DNA of 64,000 bases from Arcicella rigui (GTDB lineage Bacteria > Bacteroidota > Bacteroidia > Cytophagales > Spirosomataceae), in contig NZ_JAYFUM010000030.1 in NCBI RefSeq assembly GCF_034929435.1, positions 18,996-82,995 on the forward strand, read 5' to 3'. Below are positions 1-7,382 of the stretch, piece after piece. Below the pieces are notes generated by a model. It worked only from the letters and a program-made list of their open reading frames with translations. It did no database searches and was not told where the DNA came from. The position numbers and the translations under genes are program-made. The first letter of the stretch is position 1. Every line of letters begins with the position of its first letter.

Positions 1-1057
1 GTCCCGTTTTTTCAGAAATATATGAAACGGCATTAAAATTAGCTTCTTTTAAAGCTGTCACCGCATTGTTCACACCTTCTGGTCTTTCTCTGCTACCGCA
101 ACTCAAGAAGATAAGTTTTACTTTTGATTTATCTTTAATGTCGGTTGGAGCATAAGTACCGCCACTCAAAAGTGCATAATACGAAAATACTTCTGGCTTG
201 TTTAAGGTAATGGTTTTTGTTTCCATACCGCCCATACTTAGTCCAGCCATCGCACGGTGTGTTTGTTTGGCAATGGTTCTGAAATGAGCATCCACGTAAG
301 GTATCAATTCATCTATCAAAACCGTTTGGAATGGTTCGATTTTAAATTCTCTGATTTTGCCAAATTTTACTTCGTTGGTCATGCCATAGGTATTTACGAT
401 AATAAAAGGCTTGATTTTACCTTCGGCAATCAGGTTATCCATGATTAAATTGGCGTGACCTTGGTTCATCCAAGCGGTTTCGTCTTCGCCCCAGCCGTGT
501 TGTAAATACAAAACAGGGTACTTGTCTTTACCCAATTCATAGCCGGGCGGCGTGTAAACAAAGGCTCTGCGAGAAGTATTGGTGCTTGGCGATGGAAACA
601 ACACTTGCTGTACATGACCATGCGGTACGTTTTTGAGGGCATAAAAATCTTGATCATGGGCAGGAATTTCGATACCACTTTCCCAACGAATTGAGCCGTA
701 ATAATTCATAGCACCGGGGTCATTGAATTTTCCTCCGTCGATTTTTACATTATAATAGTGAAAACCTTCGTCCATTGGGCCTTCGGTTGTTCCCATCCAA
801 CTGCCGTCACTGGCTTTTTCTAATTTTGTGCCACCTCTGCCACCAAGTCCCAAACTTACCCGAACGCTATCAGCAGCAGGTGCTATAATTTTGAAACGAG
901 CATATCCTTGGGAATTGACCATCGGATATTCTTGTTGTGGCTGGTTGAGCGGAGAGGGTTTAAAGTCCTCAATAATAGTACTTTGCTGTGCCTGAGCAAA
1001 GGAAACACCACAGGAAATAACTGTGCCGAATAAGACTGATAAAATTTTGATTTTCAT
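1..1057 (-). CDS. CE1-type esterase (feruloyl/acetyl-xylan esterase-like), 3' end outside window
   Basis: The frame is open from an ATG at 1057 to the left edge, giving about 352 residues without a stop, so the C-terminus is missing. The protein starts with a signal peptide ending near SFAQ. It continues with an early-set beta-sandwich-like domain (PMVNSQGYARFKIIAP, SVRVSLGLGGRGG) and then an alpha/beta-hydrolase with LYLQHGWGEDE and the nucleophile elbow GLSMGG near residue 272. This E-set plus esterase layout is typical of periplasmic or secreted CE1 enzymes that remove feruloyl or acetyl groups from xylan. It lies 49 bp downstream of another esterase as the last visible gene of the GH10-GH95-GH43 operon. 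Feruloyl versus acetyl specificity cannot be decided from sequence. The call does not depend on the missing end. Confidence 0.85.
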   Translation of the reverse strand, partial: MKIKILSVLFGTVISCGVSFAQAQQSTIIEDFKPSPLNQPQQEYPMVNSQGYARFKIIAPAADSVRVSLGLGGRGGTKLEKASDGSWMGTTEGPMDEGFHYYNVKIDGGKFNDPGAMNYYGSIRWESGIEIPAHDQDFYALKNVPHGHVQQVLFPSPSTNTSRRAFVYTPPGYELGKDKYPVLYLQHGWGEDETAWMNQGHANLIMDNLIAEGKIKPFIIVNTYGMTNEVKFGKIREFKIEPFQTVLIDELIPYVDAHFRTIAKQTHRAMAGLSMGGMETKTITLNKPEVFSYYALLSGGTYAPTDIKDKSKVKLIFLSCGSRERPEGVNNAVTALKEANFNAVSYISEKTG

Positions 1058-1106
1058 TGTTTTAAGGTTAACGTTAGATTAAAATACGATTGATAAATAT
1101 TGGATT

Positions 1107-1988
1107 TTACAACCAATTGTTCCGTTTCAACCAATCAAAAAGAGGTTCCATCCAGCCTTTATGTCTGAAAATAAATCCGTGGTCGCCTTTGGGATAAATG
1201 TGCATTTCGACCTCAACTTTGTTTTTTCGTAAATTTTCAAAATAGGAAATACTATTGTCCACATCCACCAGTTTATCATCGGCTGCGTGAGTCAGGTAAG
1301 CGGGTGGCGTATTGGCTTTGATTTGTAATTCGTTTGAAAAAGTTTCGATGTCGGTAGCGGTAGGGTTTTTGCCAATCAAATTATCACGTGAACCGCCGTG
1401 CGTAAGTCCGTCTTTCATGGTAATAACGGGATAAACCAAAATCTGAAAATCAGGTCGTAAGCTGGTGTTATGAGGATTTTCGATATAGGATTTCTCGAAA
1501 TGCGTAGCGGCGGTACTTGCCAAGTGTCCTCCTGCCGAAAAGCCCATAATGCCTATTTTGTTTTTATCAATTCCAAATTTATCGGCATTTTCACGAAGCA
1601 ATTTGATGGCTTGTTGAGCATCTTGCAATGAACCTATTTTTTTATCCACCATTATTTCGTCGCTGGGCAACCTGTATTTTAGTACAAATGCCGAAATTCC
1701 TTTTTCTACCAATGCTTTGGCGGTACTCAAGCCCTCGCCATTGTAAACAATTACACCATAACCACCACCAGCAATTACAATCACCGAAGTACCGTTTGGT
1801 TTTTCGGGTTTTATGTATTCCAACGTCGGTACGGTTACATCTTTATACAGTCCTTTGTCGGCCCCCGTTTCGCTGATATTATTTGCTTTGGCATTGGGGA
1901 CAGCACCTTCATACAAAGGAATAATCTGCTGTGCATTCCCTGCATAGCTACTGATAAAAAGGGCAAGTACAAAGAGCTTCTTTTTCAT
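1107..1988 (-). CDS. Alpha/beta-hydrolase esterase of the xylan locus (BD-FAE/acetylesterase-like)
   Basis: A 293-residue exported alpha/beta-hydrolase with an N-terminal signal peptide (hydrophobic 5-18, cleavage near GNAQ). It has an oxyanion-hole type motif (IAGGGYGV, 72-79) and the nucleophile Ser151 in GFSAGG. The acid is Asp237 or Asp238 (HAADDKLVD) and His270 lies in KGDHGF, a complete triad. Length and motifs match the small Bacteroidetes esterases that remove acetyl or hydroxycinnamoyl groups from xylo-oligosaccharides. It sits in an operon between a GH43 gene (65 bp upstream) and a CE1-type esterase (49 bp downstream), so de-esterification of xylan fragments in the periplasm is the likely job. 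The exact acyl group is inferred, not shown. Confidence 0.85.
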   Translation of the reverse strand: MKKKLFVLALFISSYAGNAQQIIPLYEGAVPNAKANNISETGADKGLYKDVTVPTLEYIKPEKPNGTSVIVIAGGGYGVIVYNGEGLSTAKALVEKGISAFVLKYRLPSDEIMVDKKIGSLQDAQQAIKLLRENADKFGIDKNKIGIMGFSAGGHLASTAATHFEKSYIENPHNTSLRPDFQILVYPVITMKDGLTHGGSRDNLIGKNPTATDIETFSNELQIKANTPPAYLTHAADDKLVDVDNSISYFENLRKNKVEVEMHIYPKGDHGFIFRHKGWMEPLFDWLKRNNWL

Positions 1989-2053
1989 TTTTGTATAAAA
2001 ATGGTTTTAAGATTAAGTATAAATCAAATGGCACTGTAAGAAAATTAGTCTTA

Positions 2054-3991
2054 TCACTTGAATTTCAATGACTTCACTGCAATAGACTTACTGCTTACTT
2101 TAGGAAATCTCACAAAAACATCGTGTTGTCCTTTGATGGCTTTGATACTTTTGCTAAAAACTTTCCAGTTGGTCATGCCATTTGTACTCGAAAAAGGTAC
2201 AGTCGCTATGAGTTTACCAGTGGTGAGGTCGTCTAACCAAATTTCAAGTTTACCACTACTTGTAGCCGAAAGTTCTATTGCTATGGCTTTCGCTTTTTGG
2301 TTTTTCCCATCTAAATCAACGCCTGAAATCATGAACCAACCACCATTTTCTGAATCGTTGGTAAGGGCTTCTTCGGCTGTTTTTTCTACGCCATAATAAT
2401 TACTAAATCCAACCGCAGGAAGTGTTGAAAAACCATCTTTACAAATGAAAAAGTCAAAATCGGCTGGTTTGCCTTCGGTAAATAACCCCAAGCTTGTACC
2501 CACCCACGAATTGTAATTGGGTTGTGTTTTATCAAGATTTATAAGGCTAATACTTTCACCAATTTGTGTCCAAACTTTACCATTGGCACTCGCAAAAGCT
2601 GTAAGGTTATGTTGTTTTCGGGTCACTTTCAACCAAACTACATTTCCAAAAGTATTTGGGATATTATAAGAAGTTTTGTCAAATTGGAAGAAGATTTTTT
2701 GTCCATCCTCAAAACCGCTATACAAACGAGCAAATACTGTTTGGTTGCCATTACTCAGATAAATACCTGCTTTATGGGTTGATTCTAAAGCACTTATGTC
2801 AACTTTCGTCAAAGCCGAGTAATAATGGTCAGTTTCTTTTTGTACAATACTGGTTCTGAGGCTATCTGGTGAAAGTCGAAGCCAACCTTTGTGCGTGGTG
2901 AGATTGTATAAATCAGCGTGTTTTTTTCGTAAAAAATGCCAATTCAAAGAAAGTACATCCGCTTCAAAATCATCAGACGCAACGCTTCGCCAAGCCGTGC
3001 CAGATTTTGGTAGATTGGGCATTTCGATAGGCTGCGTCGTGGGTGCCATGCCCCAAGGGCGGTCGCCTTCCCAAATGACTGGATACAAGGAAGTTTGACG
3101 ACCCAAGCCCGACCAATCATCACCTTCATATCTTTCATAACTCTGCCCGATTGTCCACCAAGTGCCGTCGGCTAATTGAACTGGAGCAGCAATATGATTT
3201 GGGCGACGGAAACCAACTTTTGGGTCGGTAATAGGCTTGAAAAATTCGCCAAGTCGTTCCCACTTAGTTGAATCGCTTGTTAATTCTTTGCCTCTGAGTA
3301 CGTACTGTCCACCTGACACATCGCCAGCAGGGAAGTAATAATAATAGCCATTGCGTTTGCACATCACGGGGCCTTCTGCCCAGCTATACTGCAATTTGGC
3401 GTTTATCCAATCAAGGTCAATTACCGAAGAAGTAAGCTGACCATCTTTTCCTAATTCTTGTAAACGATTGGTTTTTTGTCCATTTTTAATCACCATATAA
3501 GGCTTTCCGTCATCGTCCACAAAAATCGAATTGTCATAACCCAAAGGCCCAGTTTTAGGATTAGATTTCACTTGAACAGGCTCAGACCAAGGGCCAGTTG
3601 GCGAATCTGCTTTACTAAACCATTGTCCGTTTGCCGAAAAATAAATCCAATAAGAACCATAAAAATAGGTAATTGCTCCCTGCCAAGTACCAGCCGATGG
3701 GCGGTCTGTAACCCAAGTAGCCTTTTGTGGGGGCAATACACGGCTGATTTCTTTCCAATGCACCAAGTCTTTGGAATGATAAATGGGCATATAAGGCGTA
3801 AAATGAAAACTCGAACCACAATGGTAAAAGTCATCGCCCACTTTCAACAAAGTGGGGTCGGGGTGGTCGCCTGGTAACACAGGGTTGACGTAAGTTTTTA
3901 CTGTTTGATAAAAAGATTTATCTGCTTGTGCGAATGCTGTTGTATGAAACAATAGCCCAAACACAAGTAAAATATACTGTTGTTTTTTCAT
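2054..3991 (-). CDS. GH43 beta-xylosidase / alpha-L-arabinofuranosidase with two C-terminal beta-sandwich regions
   Basis: A 645-residue glycoside hydrolase family 43 protein with a signal peptide (cleavage near TAFAQ). The five-bladed propeller carries the expected triad: general base Asp45 (HPDPT), the pKa-tuning Asp153 (YDNSIFVDDDG) and the general acid Glu206 (WAEGPVM). A GH43_C2-like beta-sandwich follows (about 340-530, starting SDDFEADVLSLNWHF). The last ~110 residues contain GGWFMISGVDLDG and WLDDLTTGKLI and look like a CBM6-type module. It follows the next upstream GH43 gene by only 6 bp, so the two are translated from one message. GH43 members cut xylose or arabinofuranose from xylan chains, and the subfamily needed to choose between them was not determined. 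Confidence 0.9.
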   Translation of the reverse strand: MKKQQYILLVFGLLFHTTAFAQADKSFYQTVKTYVNPVLPGDHPDPTLLKVGDDFYHCGSSFHFTPYMPIYHSKDLVHWKEISRVLPPQKATWVTDRPSAGTWQGAITYFYGSYWIYFSANGQWFSKADSPTGPWSEPVQVKSNPKTGPLGYDNSIFVDDDGKPYMVIKNGQKTNRLQELGKDGQLTSSVIDLDWINAKLQYSWAEGPVMCKRNGYYYYFPAGDVSGGQYVLRGKELTSDSTKWERLGEFFKPITDPKVGFRRPNHIAAPVQLADGTWWTIGQSYERYEGDDWSGLGRQTSLYPVIWEGDRPWGMAPTTQPIEMPNLPKSGTAWRSVASDDFEADVLSLNWHFLRKKHADLYNLTTHKGWLRLSPDSLRTSIVQKETDHYYSALTKVDISALESTHKAGIYLSNGNQTVFARLYSGFEDGQKIFFQFDKTSYNIPNTFGNVVWLKVTRKQHNLTAFASANGKVWTQIGESISLINLDKTQPNYNSWVGTSLGLFTEGKPADFDFFICKDGFSTLPAVGFSNYYGVEKTAEEALTNDSENGGWFMISGVDLDGKNQKAKAIAIELSATSSGKLEIWLDDLTTGKLIATVPFSSTNGMTNWKVFSKSIKAIKGQHDVFVRFPKVSSKSIAVKSLKFK

Positions 3992-3997
3992 GTTAGC

Positions 3998-5536
3998 TTA
4001 CTTTATTCTAAACCAATCAATATCTACAAAGCCCCCCGTTTGTTGTGTGGCATAATTAAATAATCCAAAACGATAGCCCATAAAGTGGGGTAAGGTATAA
4101 GTCATTTTCAAAGGCTCGCCGATGGCTGTCCAAGATTTGCCATCAAGACTGTAATAAAAATGGGCGGTATCTGCTCTTTCTTTGAAATTACAATCAATTT
4201 TAAAATAGACTTTTTCCTGCGTAAGGGGTACGTTTGGACTTTCGATGGCTTTGCCAGAACCTGCATTAATCATCACAATAGCCTTTTGTCCCTTGCTGAC
4301 TTTTACGCCAACCAAGCCATAATTTTTTTGTAAAACACTCAGTCCTGCAAAATCTCCTTCTTTCAAATTTGCCACATCAAGCGAAGTAATACCCGAACAA
4401 ACAGGGCCAATGGTACGTTGGGTAAGTGTATTTCTGGCACTCAAAAATGCTGAATCAAGACGGCCTGTTTTTAATCTTAAAAAGCCTTTTCTTTCAGTAA
4501 CAGACCAAAGCGAGTTATCGGGATTATGGTTCCATTGCCAGACCAAAGGCAAAGGCTTTTCGCCTTTTTTGCGGTTAAATTCATCGGAAGCGACGATGCT
4601 TGGAATCAAACTTTTGTTGGCAGGAAGGTCTAATTTTTCAGGAACTTTGCCATTTTCACCTAAAACAGGCCAACCATCCTCCCATTTTACAGGCACAAAA
4701 TAAGGAATACGTCCTACCGCACCGTAGTCACGGAAAAGATAAGAATACCATTTTCCATCAGGCGTATCAATCAAACCACCCTGAGCAACGCCCAAATCTT
4801 GTAAACCAATTTTTCCTTCCCAAGGACCCGTGATTTTGTCGGCACGGTGAATAAGTACCGTTCTCATACCGCCACGTGGCCAACAGATATTGAACAAGTA
4901 ATATTTGCCATTATGCTTGAAAAGCTGTGAACCTTCGGCTGGTAACATAATGGGGGCATTGGCGGCGGCTGAAGCATTTTCAATCAAAGTTTTTTCTTCT
5001 GTGCCTTCCATTTTCCCACTCAAATCTGGCTTTAATTCCAAAATTTTGAGTTTCCCTGCCCCATAAATGAGGTAGGTTTTACCATCGTCATCAAAGAAAA
5101 TGCTATGGTCGTGGTAAGCAGGGGCAAAGGTCTTTTCTTTCCATGGACCTTTTATATTTTTGGAAGTATAAATATGCGTTTTACCCGATGTAGCGGCAAA
5201 AGTACTGACCATAAATTCGCCATTATGATAGCGGATACAACTCGCCCACGAACCTCGACCGTAAGTACTTTGCCCATTCGTAAGATTCATGGCATCGTTT
5301 TCTACCAATCTATCATAACAATAGCTTTCGAGTTTCCAATTTACCAAGTCTTTCGAGCTCATAATCGGCACGCCCGGACTCATGTGCATGGTGGTGCTAC
5401 TCATATAATACGTATCGCCCACACGAATCATCGACATATCTGGCACGTCGGCAAAAATGATGGGATTTTGGGCTTGCTTTACCTGTGCAAATACATTTTG
5501 ACTCAGTATAAGCAGGAATAAAAGTTTCTTTACCAT
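3998..5536 (-). CDS. GH43 family glycosidase (subfamily-12-like, xylosidase/arabinofuranosidase)
   Basis: A 512-residue GH43 enzyme with a signal peptide (MVKKLLFLLILSQNVFAQ). Catalytic residues visible are Asp33 (DVPDMSM), Asp143 (YHDHSIFFDDDG) and Glu201 (PAEGSQLF). The DVPDMSMIRVGDTYYMSS start and the THIYTSKNIKGPW stretch resemble the GH43_12 group. Residues ~310-512 form a second beta-sandwich (SDEFNRKKGEKPLPLVWQWNHNP) of the GH43_C2 kind. It is preceded by a 153-bp gap and followed by another GH43 gene after 6 bp. Three different GH43 enzymes in one operon suggest division of labour on a decorated arabinoxylan. Its exact linkage preference is unknown. Confidence 0.9.
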   Translation of the reverse strand: MVKKLLFLLILSQNVFAQVKQAQNPIIFADVPDMSMIRVGDTYYMSSTTMHMSPGVPIMSSKDLVNWKLESYCYDRLVENDAMNLTNGQSTYGRGSWASCIRYHNGEFMVSTFAATSGKTHIYTSKNIKGPWKEKTFAPAYHDHSIFFDDDGKTYLIYGAGKLKILELKPDLSGKMEGTEEKTLIENASAAANAPIMLPAEGSQLFKHNGKYYLFNICWPRGGMRTVLIHRADKITGPWEGKIGLQDLGVAQGGLIDTPDGKWYSYLFRDYGAVGRIPYFVPVKWEDGWPVLGENGKVPEKLDLPANKSLIPSIVASDEFNRKKGEKPLPLVWQWNHNPDNSLWSVTERKGFLRLKTGRLDSAFLSARNTLTQRTIGPVCSGITSLDVANLKEGDFAGLSVLQKNYGLVGVKVSKGQKAIVMINAGSGKAIESPNVPLTQEKVYFKIDCNFKERADTAHFYYSLDGKSWTAIGEPLKMTYTLPHFMGYRFGLFNYATQQTGGFVDIDWFRIK

Positions 5537-5587
5537 GCTGTTTTGTTCATATTTTTAATCACTTATCGGGTAAGTAACATACTATTT

Positions 5588-5665
5588 TTAGAATAATAAT
5601 GAAGCCGCAAACATGGATAATCCTACAAGAAAAATAATTGTTTTAGAGCGATTCATGATATTCAT
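5588..5665 (-). CDS. Possible 25-residue hydrophobic peptide or signal-peptide remnant
   Basis: In the 153-bp gap between two GH43 genes there is a minus-strand reading frame of 25 codons, ATG to TAA. It has two basic residues near the start (MNIMNRSK) followed by a hydrophobic run (TIIFLVGLSMFAASLLF). It looks like a signal peptide or single transmembrane helix with nothing after it. It could be a real small membrane peptide, a leftover of a deleted exported protein, or chance. No family is recognised. The candidate start is 24 bp downstream of the end of the preceding GH43 gene, so it would be co-transcribed. Confidence 0.3.
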   Translation of the reverse strand: MNIMNRSKTIIFLVGLSMFAASLLF

Positions 5666-5689
5666 TTTCAGTCAGTTAAATAGTTTTAT

Positions 5690-7357
5690 TTATTTTAATA
5701 TCGGGTCATTCCCTTTGTATTTTAGGTATTTGAACGTGGCATTATTGTCAGACTTTTCGCCATTTGAGGTAGCATACATCGCAAAAACACTACCAATAAA
5801 ACCACCTGAAACTTTGGTAGATAAGTGCTTACCGTCTTGATTTTCAGCCAAAGTCTTAAAATCTTTGCCATTTTCTGAAATGGCAAAATGGCATTTATCC
5901 GCATTATTGGTTATGCGTAAAATTAGCTTTCCATTGCCAACAGGTAGCGTATTGATTAACTCTACGTCTTTTTTGCGGTGAACACTTTTATATAATTCTA
6001 CTTGTGTTTTACCATCTTTGATAGATTTTGCCAAAAAGTAATAATGACTTTCGTCTTGATAAATCACTAAGCCAGCTTTTTCTTTTTCAGATTTTGGAGA
6101 AAAAATAAGCTCAGTTTCGGCAGTACTGTTTGTATGTTGCTGGCGTTTGGCTACAAAAGATGGATTGCCAAGTTCTGAAATGGTTTCAGGTTTCAATTTT
6201 AATATCAATCCTTTTTTAGAAGTCTTAAACGAAATACTATCTACCGTGCGTAAGTGCATCATCGAAAGGTCAAGTCCTTTATCAAATTTCATTGTATAGG
6301 AAAAATTGCCACTTTGAGGCAAAGCACCTTTTTGTTTTACTTCTTTGATATTGGTTTCGTACTTGTATTCGATGGTTTTTTCGCCGTGTTCAATAATGGG
6401 CCAATCGTTTACCCAAGTGAGCGGAGCAATAAACATTTCACGACCTGTATTATAATAATCGCCTTCATAAGGGCGAACTGCTAAGAAAATAGAGTACCAA
6501 TTTCCGTCAGGGCCTTCGATAAATTGAGCGTGTCCTGCCGAAGTAATCGGATTTGGGCGGTCGGCTGGTAACTCTCTTTGCGTTAATACTGGATTTCCTT
6601 CAAAGGGTATATAAGGCCCCCAAATATCTTTGCTACGCAAGGCTACTTGTGAGTGATTGACCGAAGTTCCGCCTTCGGCACAATACAAAATATACCAATC
6701 GTTGCGTTTCATAACGTGCGGGCCTTCTATCCAAACAGGCTTTTTGGTAATGTCCACGCCGCCGTTTATCAATTGCTTTTTCTCGCCAATTGTTTTCAAG
6801 TTTTTGTAATCAAACTCATACATTTGCACAGTACGATGACCAGCGTAAAGAGGCTTATTATCAGGAGCTTCACTGTTATAAACGATGTAGGCTTTATCGG
6901 TGGCTTCGTCGAAATAAATAGAGGGGTCGATGCCTCTAACTTGTGGCAATTTTACGGGATTACTATAAGGCCCCGCAGGGTTGGTGGCGGTAACTACAAA
7001 GTTACCGTCGTGGTCAATATCGGTACAAGTAACATAGTAAATGCCTTTGTAGTAAGCAATGGCAGGGGCAAAAAGTCCACGACTCATACGCTCGCCCATA
7101 AAATCCATTTGTGAGGGACGGTTGATGACATTCCCAATTTGTTTCCAATTTTTCAAATCACGGCTGTGCATGATGGGCAAACCCGGGAAGTAGGAGAAAG
7201 TAGAATGAACAGAATAATAATCTGCTCCAACTTTTACCACACTTGGGTCAGGATAAAAACCCGTCAGAACAGGGTTTTGCAAAGTAGTTTTCTGTGCGTT
7301 TGAAACACCAACTGTAAACAAATAAGTAAGTACTAAAAAGAATGCTTTTATTTTCAT
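5690..7357 (-). CDS. GH43 beta-xylosidase (two-domain, GH43 + GH43_C2)
   Basis: A 555-residue exported GH43 enzyme (signal peptide ending VSNAQ). The catalytic triad is Asp37 (YPDPS), Asp144 (VRGIDPSIYFD) and Glu211 (WIEGPHV). Other typical elements are HSTFSYFPGLPIMHSRDLKNW and SAGHAQFIEGPDGNWYSIF. The C-terminal ~220 residues form the accessory beta-sandwich (SMMHLRTVDSISF to FKYLKYKGND) that closes the active site in two-domain beta-xylosidases. This makes it the best candidate in the locus for release of xylose from xylo-oligosaccharides. It starts 25 bp downstream of the GH95 gene within the same operon. Arabinofuranosidase activity remains possible. Confidence 0.9.
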   Translation of the reverse strand: MKIKAFFLVLTYLFTVGVSNAQKTTLQNPVLTGFYPDPSVVKVGADYYSVHSTFSYFPGLPIMHSRDLKNWKQIGNVINRPSQMDFMGERMSRGLFAPAIAYYKGIYYVTCTDIDHDGNFVVTATNPAGPYSNPVKLPQVRGIDPSIYFDEATDKAYIVYNSEAPDNKPLYAGHRTVQMYEFDYKNLKTIGEKKQLINGGVDITKKPVWIEGPHVMKRNDWYILYCAEGGTSVNHSQVALRSKDIWGPYIPFEGNPVLTQRELPADRPNPITSAGHAQFIEGPDGNWYSIFLAVRPYEGDYYNTGREMFIAPLTWVNDWPIIEHGEKTIEYKYETNIKEVKQKGALPQSGNFSYTMKFDKGLDLSMMHLRTVDSISFKTSKKGLILKLKPETISELGNPSFVAKRQQHTNSTAETELIFSPKSEKEKAGLVIYQDESHYYFLAKSIKDGKTQVELYKSVHRKKDVELINTLPVGNGKLILRITNNADKCHFAISENGKDFKTLAENQDGKHLSTKVSGGFIGSVFAMYATSNGEKSDNNATFKYLKYKGNDPILK

Positions 7358-7382
7358 GTTTATAAAATGTCTATGCTAAAAT

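Noticed and set aside
257..678. Short frames on both strands inside the left-edge esterase
   Set aside because: They overlap the long minus-strand esterase frame (1-1057), which has clear family motifs, and have no motifs of their own.
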